Assembly: GCA_958415625.1 (NCBI GenBank)
Contig: CATYZI010000015.1
Coordinates: forward strand, 1 to 45,558
DNA length: 45,558 nt
Origin: an uncultured Collinsella sp.
Lineage (GTDB): Bacteria > Actinomycetota > Coriobacteriia > Coriobacteriales > Coriobacteriaceae
Direction of reading: 5' to 3'
Numbering within the stretch: the first letter of the stretch is position 1; each line of letters opens with the position of its first letter. Shown piece after piece: positions 14,906 through 22,931 of this stretch. The notes under the pieces were generated by a model. The model was not told the origin of the DNA. It saw nothing but the letters and a program-made list of their open reading frames with translations, and made no database searches. The position numbers and the translations under genes were made by a program.

Positions 14906-16141
14906 CTAGACCTCCTTGCACGCATTGATGCCCGGCGTGTAGCCGCCAAACGGGTCGTCGATGGAGCACACGCCCGAAGGGGCAAGCGGATCGCGCTTAC
15001 CGGCAAGCTTGTCATGATGCATGGTCTCGATATAGGCGAGCACCAGCGGCGCCACGCCCTTCGCGTCGTTTTTGACGACGGGCTCGCTCATGTAGTAGCC
15101 AAACGTGCCCTCGCGGTGCGCGGTGTTGCCAAGACCCGCCACCAGGCAGATGTTGTCGAGCGCCAACTGCCCGTCGCGCTCGGACAGGCACGTATCGCAG
15201 ATGCCATCAAAAGCGCGACGGCCGTACTGGTAGTAGCGCTCGCCCAGCACGCCCAGGCGCACGCCCTTCATGATGGCGTTGGCAAAGATGGCGCTGCCCG
15301 ACTCCTCCAGATAGTTGGGGGCGATGTTGGGCAGGTTGATGACCTGGTGCCACATGCCGGTCTTCTCGTCCTGATACGGCAGCATGGCGTCGATCAGGTC
15401 GTGGAACATCTTGCGGATCTCGTCCTTCTCGGCCGACATCGAGGGCGGCATGAGCTCCCAGGTATCGATGAGCGCCATGGCAAACCAGCCCTCGGCGCGC
15501 AGCCAGAAGTTGGCCGAAAGACCGGTGACCGGGTCGCACCAGAACTGCTTGCGGCTCGCGTCGTAAGCGTGATAGTACAGACCGTTGAGGGGGTTGCGCA
15601 TCAGGTCATGCACGACCTGGAACATATGGAAGCTGTCCGAACAGGCGCGACGGTTGTGGAAGCTCAGCTCGTATTGCATGTAGAACGGCTGGGCCATATA
15701 CATACCGTCGAGCCAGATCTGGTTAGGATAGACAGCCTTGTGCCAAAACACGCCCTCTTTGGTGCGCGGCTGGGTCTCGAGCTGACGATAGATGGTATCC
15801 ATGGCGGCACGGTACTTGGGCTTGCCCACCAGGTCGTAGAGTTTGTAGAGGGTTTTGCCCGCGTTGACGTTATCGAGGTTGTACTCCTGGGGATTGTAAT
15901 GCTTGATGGTGCCGTCGTCCTGGACAAAGAAGTCGATGTAGTCGTCGGCGAAGGTCAGGTAGCGCTGCTCGCCGGTGATCTCGTACAGCTCGATGAGTGC
16001 CTTGATCATGCAGCCGTCAATATAATTCCAGGTGTTTTCCTTGCCGGCGCGAAGCTTTTCGATATTCCAGGCCGGCGCCTGAGGCGTAGAGGTCTCGATC
16101 AACTGCTCGATATAACGGTCCAGAATCTGATTGCAACCCAT
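14906..16141 (-). CDS. GH105 unsaturated rhamnogalacturonyl hydrolase (YteR/YesR-like)
   Basis: A 411-residue (alpha/alpha)6-barrel hydrolase removes the 4,5-unsaturated uronic acid from the non-reducing end of oligosaccharides made by pectin or rhamnogalacturonan lyases. The catalytic Asp of this family is seen in IWLDGMYMAQP. Other family marks are NTWNYIDG near the N-terminus, FWLRAEGWFAMAL and the NLPNIAPNYLEESGSA segment. There is no signal peptide, so it acts in the cytoplasm. The ATG at 16141 follows AGAGGGGAC. It is first in a unit with the isomerase, behind two TGAACGTTCA-type operators. Confidence 0.9.
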   Translation of the reverse strand: MGCNQILDRYIEQLIETSTPQAPAWNIEKLRAGKENTWNYIDGCMIKALIELYEITGEQRYLTFADDYIDFFVQDDGTIKHYNPQEYNLDNVNAGKTLYKLYDLVGKPKYRAAMDTIYRQLETQPRTKEGVFWHKAVYPNQIWLDGMYMAQPFYMQYELSFHNRRACSDSFHMFQVVHDLMRNPLNGLYYHAYDASRKQFWCDPVTGLSANFWLRAEGWFAMALIDTWELMPPSMSAEKDEIRKMFHDLIDAMLPYQDEKTGMWHQVINLPNIAPNYLEESGSAIFANAIMKGVRLGVLGERYYQYGRRAFDGICDTCLSERDGQLALDNICLVAGLGNTAHREGTFGYYMSEPVVKNDAKGVAPLVLAYIETMHHDKLAGKRDPLAPSGVCSIDDPFGGYTPGINACKEV

Positions 16142-16168
16142 TGCTGTCCCCTCTGACGTTATTGATGG

Positions 16169-16180
16169 GTGAACGTTTCC
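16169..16180. promoter_or_regulatory. Proximal operator upstream of GH105
   Basis: GTGAACGTTTCC keeps the left half of the operator palindrome. It begins 28 nt before the GH105 ATG and is 41 bp from the distal site, close to the 38-40 bp pairing at uxaC and the transporter. Confidence 0.55.
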
Positions 16181-16195
16181 CCTAGTGTAACGCGA

Positions 16196-16235
16196 ACGGG
16201 GATTATAGGGTGAACGTTAACCCTATAATCCCCGT
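16196..16235. promoter_or_regulatory. 40-bp palindrome with a regulon operator at its centre
   Basis: The 15-bp arms ACGGGGATTATAGGG (16196-16210) and 16221-16235 are exactly complementary. The centre TGAACGTTAA is a one-mismatch copy of the operator. The element lies 13 nt past the SGNH stop codon and upstream of GH105, so it may serve both as operator and as 3' hairpin of the preceding gene. TATAAT occurs on the minus strand within one arm. Confidence 0.65.
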
Positions 16236-16248
16236 GAACGGCAAACTT

Positions 16249-16917
16249 TTAACGGCAAACGGCGGTGAGGCCCGCAGCGATGCGATGCGCCAGGCGCTCA
16301 TAGCCGGCAGGGCTGTAATGCAGACCGTCCGGCATGTAGAGCTCGCGGTGCTCCGGCAAAAACGGGCTGATGCCGCTTTGCGCATACAGGTCGATCACCG
16401 GCACCGAGTAGCGATCGCAAACCTCCAGCATCGCGCGCACATAGGCGTCTTGCGTCAGGCCCAGATGGTTGGCCTCGTTGCTTGCCGGGATATCCTTCTC
16501 GTGTTTGCCGCTCGTCTTGCACGGCGTCATAAACATCAGCTTTGCCTGAGGCGAGCGCGCCGTGATGGTGCGGATCAGGTAGTCGAGCGCACCGTAGAAC
16601 TCGTGCACGTCCGTGCTGCCCAGCTCTCCCAGCGGCACGTTACGGCTAAAGTCGTTAACGCCGCCAAAGACGATGCAGATATCTGCCGTGTGATCGATGC
16701 CGTCCAAGCGCTCAACAAACGAATCGCTACGGTCGGCCTTGACGGCAATACGCGAACCCTTAATACCAAAGTTCTCGATCGTAGCGCCGCCCAGCAGCGC
16801 ACCCAGGTGCGAAGTCCAGGAGATATCGTTGCCTCCCCCGCCGCATCCGTTATCGCCCCAGGTCGTCGAGTCGCCAAAGCAGCAAATGGTCGATTCGCTC
16901 AAGTTTTTCGTTTCCAT
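16249..16917 (-). CDS. SGNH/GDSL-family esterase, probable pectin or rhamnogalacturonan acetylesterase
   Basis: A 222-residue SGNH hydrolase. Block I is FGDSTTWG with the nucleophilic Ser, block II has GIKGSR, block III is FGGVNDF with Asn, and block V is DGLHYSPAG with Asp and His. It has no signal peptide, so it works on imported oligosaccharides. Its position between the CE8 fusion and GH105 suggests removal of acetyl groups from pectin fragments. The family also includes other carbohydrate and lipid esterases, so the substrate is inferred. The ATG at 16917 follows GAGGAGA. Confidence 0.82.
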   Translation of the reverse strand: METKNLSESTICCFGDSTTWGDNGCGGGGNDISWTSHLGALLGGATIENFGIKGSRIAVKADRSDSFVERLDGIDHTADICIVFGGVNDFSRNVPLGELGSTDVHEFYGALDYLIRTITARSPQAKLMFMTPCKTSGKHEKDIPASNEANHLGLTQDAYVRAMLEVCDRYSVPVIDLYAQSGISPFLPEHRELYMPDGLHYSPAGYERLAHRIAAGLTAVCR

Positions 16918-16985
16918 ATTCTTCTCCTCACCCGCACATCGGCGGTCTTACAGGTACATACCGTTCATTCGCAACATCCGAGGGG

Positions 16986-19151
16986 CTATGCGTGGGCGCA
17001 TTCCGCAACTTGCGAATCGAGCCATTCGATATCCTCGGCAAGATGCGCCACGCCCAGGTGGTGTCCACCCGGGCAGACCTCGTGCAGAAGGTTTTCGTCC
17101 TTGCCCAGCAGCGCGTAGGCGTCGCGAACGATATCGAGCTGCTCGTCTACGTTCGCAAGCCCGCGGGCGCCGTTGAGATGGTCTTTCTCGCAGCTCTGAA
17201 CCAAGAGCGGCCGTGGCGCGACAAGCGATGCAATGTCGCCCATGTCGAGCAGACGCCAGAGTCCAGGCGTGTAATTGCAGCTGCAATTGCCGTTGAGGTG
17301 CAGTAGCGAATCATCAACGCCGTACAGATAGCCCGAGACAAACGCCTTGCGCACGCGCGTGTCGAGCGCGGACAGGTACAACGTCATGTAACCGCCGCCC
17401 GAAAAACCAAAGCAGCCCAGGTCGTCCATGGCAATGTCACCGCGTGTCTCCAAGTAATCAATCAAGCGCATGTTGTCCCAGGCGTTGAGGCCCGCGACCG
17501 TAAGACCCAGCGGCTCGGCCATACGTGCTTGATTCAGACACGTACCGCGCAGGTAGCTGTTCTCGTCGTCGCCCTGACCCTTCCAGTCACGACGGTATCC
17601 CCAACCACGCGCATCGGGGCAGACGGTCACGTAACCCATGCGCGCCAAACGCAGACCGTAGTCGTAATTGAACTTACGCACGGCATCGTCGACCGCCGGC
17701 ACGCCCGCAACGCCGGCTATGCTTGCAGCACCCGCCCCCTGGTGACCATGCGGGCAGATATAGCAGCGCTTGAGTCCCCGCTCGTCAAGCTTGGGGCGGG
17801 ACGGCTCCAACAGGTAAAACGGCATCCACACATCGTGCTCAACCTGCAACACCGCATGAGTACGTACGATGCTGCCGGCAACCCGCACGCGATTGAGCTC
17901 ACGAATCTCAATCGGGGCGCGGTCCATAAGCGAAAGACCCAAAATATCGTACAGACGAGTCCTGGTCGCAGCCTTCCATGCCTCAAAGTCTGTGGGAGTC
18001 TTGCCCGTAAATGCGGCCGAGCGCCCCTCGCGCTTCAGTCGGGCGCGCAGCGCAGGTTCGTCCTCGTAGTACGTCTCGATGTGCACGGTGCGGCCATTGG
18101 CAGATAGCCCGGCCGTCTCTACCGCATCACCGTCGCCGCCCTCGGGATCCCAACCATCCGTGCCGGCAAGCACTCGGTCACGCGCATAGCGTTCGGAATC
18201 CTGACCGGTCAGGCAATGCGCCCACGGCACCCAAGCGGCAGTATCACCCGCCGGGCCAAACAGGGCACCGCCGGCATACAGGGTGCCGTCATGTGCCGCT
18301 GGCTTATTCCAATCCCACCAACCCTCGAGTGAAATATGGGGGCCCAGCCAGCATTCGAGCAAAACGGTCTGGGCCCACTCGCGCCATGGACGACCCAGAT
18401 AGACCGATCCGGGGGCAATGCCCTCATCGGCTGTAAACGAACAGCCATGAAACACAAATCCGTACGGCTCGCCCTGAGGCGTGGAGGCTGCCGTTACATA
18501 CCCGTTGACATCCATACCGCGGTTGAGCGAGCGAATCTCACACCCCTCAAAGTAGGCACGCGCGCCGCCAAAGATAAAGTCGACATCGCCCTCGATCCGG
18601 CAACGTCGAAAATACTGCCGCCCCACGCGGCGCGGGGCGAACTGCTTGGGGCCTATAAAGCCGCCCGGCTTGGCCTCGCGCGGCGGCAGCGGCCCCAAAA
18701 AGAGCGTGTCCTGGTGTCCCTTAATGCAGCAGGCATCGACAACCAGGCGGTCACCATCGGCATACAGGGCAATCGCCTGGCCGACCTCGCGCCCATCACC
18801 GGCGTTGTTTTCGATTGTTAGACCCGCAAGCGTCACGTCGTCGGCATCGACCAGCACCGTGTACGTACGGAAGGTGCCGAGTCTTCCATCCTGGCCGCTA
18901 CCATCTTCCGAAGGCATCTTGGCACCCAGGCCCCCCACGATACGCACGCTGTCGGCCGTCTCGCCCTCGAGCGTCACATGCGGACGACGAATTTCGACCC
19001 GTTCGCGGTACTCACCCGGCGCCACCAGCACGCGCACCGGCACGGTCACATCGGGCACACACCGCTCCGCCGCCTCGAGCGCCGCCGAAATGCTGCGATA
19101 CGCGCCTTCGCGTTCGAGCGATACCTCAAAGAGCTGTTCTTTACCACTCAT
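16986..19151 (-). CDS. Pectin methylesterase (CE8) fused to an alpha/beta-hydrolase esterase
   Basis: This 721-residue protein joins two esterases. Residues about 10-310 are a CE8 beta-helix with the family motifs GHQDTLFLG, GDVDFIFGGA (catalytic Asp) and YLGRPWREW. Residues about 375-715 are an alpha/beta-hydrolase with nucleophile elbow GFSGGG, an acid-region Asp in SCEKDHLNG and the His in CPGGHHLG, resembling acetyl-xylan-esterase or dienelactone-hydrolase relatives. The first half should remove methyl esters and the second probably acetyl or other esters from galacturonan. There is no signal peptide. It lies 68 nt upstream of the SGNH gene and 131 nt downstream of GH28. The ribosome site before the ATG at 19151 is weak. 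Confidence 0.85.
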   Translation of the reverse strand: MSGKEQLFEVSLEREGAYRSISAALEAAERCVPDVTVPVRVLVAPGEYRERVEIRRPHVTLEGETADSVRIVGGLGAKMPSEDGSGQDGRLGTFRTYTVLVDADDVTLAGLTIENNAGDGREVGQAIALYADGDRLVVDACCIKGHQDTLFLGPLPPREAKPGGFIGPKQFAPRRVGRQYFRRCRIEGDVDFIFGGARAYFEGCEIRSLNRGMDVNGYVTAASTPQGEPYGFVFHGCSFTADEGIAPGSVYLGRPWREWAQTVLLECWLGPHISLEGWWDWNKPAAHDGTLYAGGALFGPAGDTAAWVPWAHCLTGQDSERYARDRVLAGTDGWDPEGGDGDAVETAGLSANGRTVHIETYYEDEPALRARLKREGRSAAFTGKTPTDFEAWKAATRTRLYDILGLSLMDRAPIEIRELNRVRVAGSIVRTHAVLQVEHDVWMPFYLLEPSRPKLDERGLKRCYICPHGHQGAGAASIAGVAGVPAVDDAVRKFNYDYGLRLARMGYVTVCPDARGWGYRRDWKGQGDDENSYLRGTCLNQARMAEPLGLTVAGLNAWDNMRLIDYLETRGDIAMDDLGCFGFSGGGYMTLYLSALDTRVRKAFVSGYLYGVDDSLLHLNGNCSCNYTPGLWRLLDMGDIASLVAPRPLLVQSCEKDHLNGARGLANVDEQLDIVRDAYALLGKDENLLHEVCPGGHHLGVAHLAEDIEWLDSQVAECAHA

Positions 19152-19209
19152 CTGTCATTACGCTTTCTGTCACAGAACACCCACCATGCAATACCGGCAC
19201 CTATAGATT

Positions 19210-19245
19210 GCGTGCGACAGCCGGGCAGACCCGACCGTCGCACGC
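19210..19245 (-). terminator. Hairpin after GH28
   Basis: A perfect 9-bp outer stem (GCGTGCGAC and complement) with a partly paired GC-rich centre lies 38 nt past the GH28 stop codon. It lacks a T run, so it may reduce rather than end transcription into the CE8 fusion gene. Confidence 0.4.
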
Positions 19246-19282
19246 CTCAACATGCCGTATTCACTTGTGCAGGAGCACTACC

Positions 19283-20878
19283 CTACGCGCGGATAACCTT
19301 GTCGACGTTTTGCAGCTGCAGCTCGTCGCCATCCTGACCCTCGATGCGCACGTTCTGCAGGTCGAGGACTTTCACGTTCTGCGCGATGATGCCCTGGCGC
19401 ACCATGGGCTCCACGCCGCAGGCCATGGCCGGCACAAAGGGCTCGGCATCGGCGGCAAAGGTCACATGGACATCCTGGAACGTCAGGCGCGTCACCTTGC
19501 TCTCGGGAAGGCCCGTGATATAGGCCGCGGCCGCATGGCAGTTGGTGGCCTCGATATCGCAAAACGTCGTGGCGCCAAAGCCGGGCGTACGGTCGTCGAC
19601 GGGCAGCGCCTCGCGAGACTGCACGTAGTCGGTCTTGCCGTCCTTGTCGCAGAAGTAGAACGAGTTGACCACGAAGGGCGTGAGCACCTTATCCATGCGA
19701 ATGTGCTCGAAGGTGATGCCCTCGTTGACGGCGTCCTTGCCGCGTCCGCGGCGTGTCTTGACGCGCAGGCCGCGGTCGGTGCGCTCAAAGAGGCACTTGC
19801 TCACGGTGAGGTCCTTGATGCCGCCGGCGGCCTCGGATCCCAGCACCACGGCGCCGTGGCCGTCGTGCATGTAGCAGTGCGAGATCAGCACGTCGTGCGT
19901 GGCGGGACGGAGCTCGGGTTCAATGCCCAGTTTGCCGCTCTTGATGGCGATGCAGTCGTCCCCCACCGAGAACTGACAGCCAAGGATGCGGACAAAACCG
20001 CAGCTCTCGGGATCGAAACCGTCGGTGTTGTGGGAGTTCTTGGGACCCTCGATGGACAGGCACAGGGCATCGACGTGCTCGCACAGAATGGGATGGATAT
20101 TCCACGCCGGGCTGTTGCGCACGGTAAAGCCGGCAAGGCTCACGTTTTCGCACTCGGACAGGAAAATCATGCGCGGGCGGGCGACCTCGCGGCCCTCCTC
20201 GGGACGGAAGATGTTCTTAAAGTCCTTGTTCCACCAGTTGTCCTCGGCAAAATCGGTCTGGCCGTCGATGGCGCCGCGGCCATAGATGCACACGTCGTGC
20301 ATGCTCAGGCCCGTAAAGGTCGAACAGTAGGTCGAAAAGCTCTCGCCTTCCCAGCGGCCCAGGGGCAGCATGTCGGTGCCGGCATACCCGGCGCCCTCGT
20401 CGCCCGTGACCGTGCCCGGAATGTAGGCAAGCGCCGCGCGGTCGTGACGGGCCAGCAGCACCGCGCCCTCGGCAAGCTCGATGTTGATATTGCTCTTAAG
20501 GAAGAGGGACTTGATGCGGTAGTTGCCGGCGGGGATCAGCACGCGCCCGCCCTTGGAGCAGGCCATGATGGCAGCCTGAATGTTGGTGGTGTCATCGTGC
20601 TCGGCATCGCCCTTGGCTCCGCAGTCGCGAACGTTGATGGTAAAGGGCTCCGCCGGCGTGGTGACGCCTACGCTCAACTCGCGCTCGCCGCAGACAAAGC
20701 GGATCAGGTTGCGCTTGCCGGGGGTCAGGCCATCGACATAGGTCTCGACCGTATTCGTGGTACCGGCGGGCTCATCGTTGACAAAGATCTCCCACGTATC
20801 GGCACAGGTAAAGTAGCCGCCATCGTCGAGCTCGATAACGGCCGCGCGGGCATTGCGCCAGATAACGTTCGTCTCCAT
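19283..20878 (-). CDS. GH28 polygalacturonase, probably exo-acting
   Basis: A 531-residue GH28 enzyme cleaves alpha-1,4-galacturonan. Residues about 1-85 form a fibronectin-III-like domain as found in bacterial exo-polygalacturonases. A right-handed beta-helix follows, starting FTINVRDCGAKGD. The catalytic motifs are visible in order: NTDG (in HNTDGFDPES), GDDCIAIKSG, GHGAVVLG, and a basic RVKTRRGRG segment standing in for the usual RIK. There is no signal peptide, unlike most polygalacturonases, so oligogalacturonides must be imported first. The ATG at 20878 follows GGGAG; an upstream TTG is less likely. It is downstream of the GPH transporter in the same direction. Confidence 0.92.
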   Translation of the reverse strand: METNVIWRNARAAVIELDDGGYFTCADTWEIFVNDEPAGTTNTVETYVDGLTPGKRNLIRFVCGERELSVGVTTPAEPFTINVRDCGAKGDAEHDDTTNIQAAIMACSKGGRVLIPAGNYRIKSLFLKSNINIELAEGAVLLARHDRAALAYIPGTVTGDEGAGYAGTDMLPLGRWEGESFSTYCSTFTGLSMHDVCIYGRGAIDGQTDFAEDNWWNKDFKNIFRPEEGREVARPRMIFLSECENVSLAGFTVRNSPAWNIHPILCEHVDALCLSIEGPKNSHNTDGFDPESCGFVRILGCQFSVGDDCIAIKSGKLGIEPELRPATHDVLISHCYMHDGHGAVVLGSEAAGGIKDLTVSKCLFERTDRGLRVKTRRGRGKDAVNEGITFEHIRMDKVLTPFVVNSFYFCDKDGKTDYVQSREALPVDDRTPGFGATTFCDIEATNCHAAAAYITGLPESKVTRLTFQDVHVTFAADAEPFVPAMACGVEPMVRQGIIAQNVKVLDLQNVRIEGQDGDELQLQNVDKVIRA

Positions 20879-20930
20879 GGGTCTCTCCCTCAAATGTAAT
20901 CAGAAGTTCATACTACTCGTTTTTAAAAAA

Positions 20931-20968
20931 GGGCCGTACCCGCCGGTGGATCTCCGGTGGCACGGCCC
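20931..20968 (-). terminator. Intrinsic terminator after the GPH transporter
   Basis: On the minus strand a GC-rich stem (GGGCCGT and ACGGCCC with inner pairing of CCGG segments) is followed by six T. It begins 24 nt past the transporter stop codon and lies before GH28. Some read-through is needed if the hydrolases share the transporter promoter. Confidence 0.75.
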
Positions 20969-20992
20969 TGTGGTTTGGACGATGCGCCTGCC

Positions 20993-22552
20993 CTACTCGG
21001 CGGGAATTACGCTGCCGTCCTGGAAGCCAACATTGTTGTGGGCGAAGCAGTCCTCGTACTTAAAGCCGGAGAGTTCCTCGCAAAGCGCCTTGACCTCGGG
21101 CTTGACGTCGGCCATCTTGCCACCCTCCTTGACACGGTGGATCTCGTCGCAAAGGATGTCGCACTGCTCCTTGTCAATCTTGATGCCGCGGGCAAGGACG
21201 GCCGCGAGCAGGAAGAAGCCGGCGCAGCCGATGAGCATGTAGCCGCAGATGTACAGAGGCACGGTGGCGGGCTGGGTCACGGCGTCGCTGTTGCCGGCGG
21301 TCTGAATGAAGCCGGAGGCAGCAAGGACGATAGCCCATACGTTGACGGCAACAGCCTGGGCGATCTGCTGGCAGAGCTGCTGTGCGGAGCTGTAGATGCC
21401 CTCGCGACGACGCAGGGTGATGAGCTCATCGACATCGGGGATGTAGTTGAGCAGAACATCGGGCAGATACTGGAAGCCAACGTAGAAGAACTTCCAGATG
21501 GCGAAGATGATGGGGTAGGCGATCATGGCGATGGCGACCGTGGAGGTGCCGTTGATCTGACCAAAGGCGAAGTAGTTGTAGGCGATGATGCATGCGGCGC
21601 AACCGACGTTTGCCAGGTACCAAGACTTGTGGAAGCCCTTCTTGGCCATGAGGGCGACCCAGATGGCGGTGCAGACGATAGCGACGACCTTGCCGGGCAT
21701 CTCCATCACGGACTCGTAGGACTTAGGAATCTGCAGACAGTAGACGATGAAGAAGGACAGGCACGCAGACCAGCAGGCAGCGGCGAGCTTCGTGGAGACC
21801 TGCGCATACAGGACCTTGCGGAAGGACTTGTTGCGGAAGGTGGAGATAACGTCGATGAAGAACTTCTTGATACCCTCGCCGACGCTCTCGATCTTCTCCT
21901 GAGCGACCTCCTCGGGGGTGTGCTCCCACGTAGACAGGTACACGCACAGCAGCGAGATTGCCATGACCGAAGCGTTAATCGTAGCAATAATGAAGTAGCT
22001 GAACGGGTTGGTCTCGCCGAAGGTGCCAAAGCCAAAGCCGACGAGTGCTGCCATCAGGAAGCCAGCGGCGTTACCAAAGAGGTGCTTGTAGCCGGTAAGG
22101 TACGTACGCTCCTTGAAGTCGTCGGTCATCTCGATGGTAAGCGGCGACAGGTTGGCGGTGCAGAACGTGTACGCGACGTTGTAGATCAGGTACAACACAA
22201 AGTAGTACGGGAAACCAAACGGCGTAGCCACAAAGATGAGCGGCTCGGCGACCATCATCGGGATAGCCAGCAAGATCCAGAAACGGCGGCGGCCAAAGAT
22301 GCGGCCGATCTTAGTAGCGTAGAAGTTATCGGCCACAAAGCCCATGAGCGGGCACAGAATGGCGTTGAGATAGATGGCGAACGAGCTGATCAGCGCAGCC
22401 TCGCCTGCGGACAGACCGCACTCCGTGGACAGGAACAGCACCATGTAGCTGTGCGTAAAGCTCAGGGCACCGGAGTTGAGCATGCCGCCCATACCAAAGC
22501 CCAAGCGCGTCCAGAATGTGATCTTGCGCTTTTTACCGATCTTGTTAGTCAT
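20993..22552 (-). CDS. GPH-family sugar:cation symporter, probable oligogalacturonide importer
   Basis: A 519-residue polytopic membrane protein with about 12 hydrophobic helices, of the glycoside-pentoside-hexuronide (MelB-like) branch of the MFS. The N-terminal region has GFGMGGMLNSGALSFTHSYM, followed by cytoplasmic loops GRIFGRRRFW and DDFKERTYLTGYK, typical of GPH proteins. A hydrophilic C-terminal tail of about 60 residues follows the last helix. It is the only transporter in the pectin locus, so it probably brings in oligogalacturonides or unsaturated fragments. The ATG at 22552 follows GGGAG. A long frame extending upstream runs into the operators and was not used. It sits behind the strongest operator cluster in the window. 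Confidence 0.88.
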   Translation of the reverse strand: MTNKIGKKRKITFWTRLGFGMGGMLNSGALSFTHSYMVLFLSTECGLSAGEAALISSFAIYLNAILCPLMGFVADNFYATKIGRIFGRRRFWILLAIPMMVAEPLIFVATPFGFPYYFVLYLIYNVAYTFCTANLSPLTIEMTDDFKERTYLTGYKHLFGNAAGFLMAALVGFGFGTFGETNPFSYFIIATINASVMAISLLCVYLSTWEHTPEEVAQEKIESVGEGIKKFFIDVISTFRNKSFRKVLYAQVSTKLAAACWSACLSFFIVYCLQIPKSYESVMEMPGKVVAIVCTAIWVALMAKKGFHKSWYLANVGCAACIIAYNYFAFGQINGTSTVAIAMIAYPIIFAIWKFFYVGFQYLPDVLLNYIPDVDELITLRRREGIYSSAQQLCQQIAQAVAVNVWAIVLAASGFIQTAGNSDAVTQPATVPLYICGYMLIGCAGFFLLAAVLARGIKIDKEQCDILCDEIHRVKEGGKMADVKPEVKALCEELSGFKYEDCFAHNNVGFQDGSVIPAE

Positions 22553-22637
22553 CGAGCTCCCTCTCTTTTCTCGATTGTCTTGTAACAAGACATTGGAGTC
22601 CATACCGATGTCTGTCTGCATATCGCCCACTCGTAGG

Positions 22638-22731
22638 GTGAACGTTTAGCTAGATTATGCTCGATTGCATATGATAGGTGAACGTTCACTTGTATATTAT
22701 CCTTGAACGGTCGTTTTTTGCCGTTAAACGG
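22638..22731 (-). promoter_or_regulatory. Operator cluster and promoter of the GPH transporter
   Basis: A perfect operator GTGAACGTTCAC is at 22678-22689 and a near copy GTGAACGTTTAG at 22638-22649, 40 bp apart. On the minus strand TTCACC (overlapping the distal operator), 17 nt and CATAAT form a reasonable -35/-10 pair between the two sites. Upstream, 22704-22731 holds a 28-nt element with half-sites TGAACGG and CCGTTAA. This element is conserved at 24 of 28 positions before uxaC. Confidence 0.65.
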
Positions 22732-22797
22732 ACATCTGACTTGAAAAAAATCACGATTACATGGGTATTGAGTGGGTTTAAATTTGAGGTCGATTAG

Positions 22798-22809
22798 GTG
22801 AACGTTTAT
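22798..22809. promoter_or_regulatory. Additional operator-like site upstream of the transporter
   Basis: GTGAACGTTTAT lies about 110 bp further upstream than the perfect site and matches its left half. The rest of the 22553-22931 spacer is AT-rich promoter DNA without a credible gene. Confidence 0.4.
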
Positions 22810-22864
22810 TGTTTTCGCCGCTCCCGTACCCTCAGGAAGACACGCCCGAACAGACAGAACAAAC

Positions 22865-22898
22865 ATGGCCCCGCCGGGAACACTCCCGACGGGGCCAT
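22865..22898 (-). terminator. Terminator after uxaA
   Basis: An inverted repeat with 9-bp outer arms (ATGGCCCCG and complement) and an inner GGGA/TCCC pair, 33 nt past the uxaA stop codon. It separates the uxa unit from the transporter promoter. Confidence 0.65.
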
Positions 22899-22931
22899 GG
22901 TCAATAGCGCCCTATGCGAACCCATTTACCG

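Noticed and set aside
22549..22866. A 105-codon minus-strand frame upstream of the transporter
   Set aside because: It lies over the operator cluster, has no ribosome site and no recognisable protein features.
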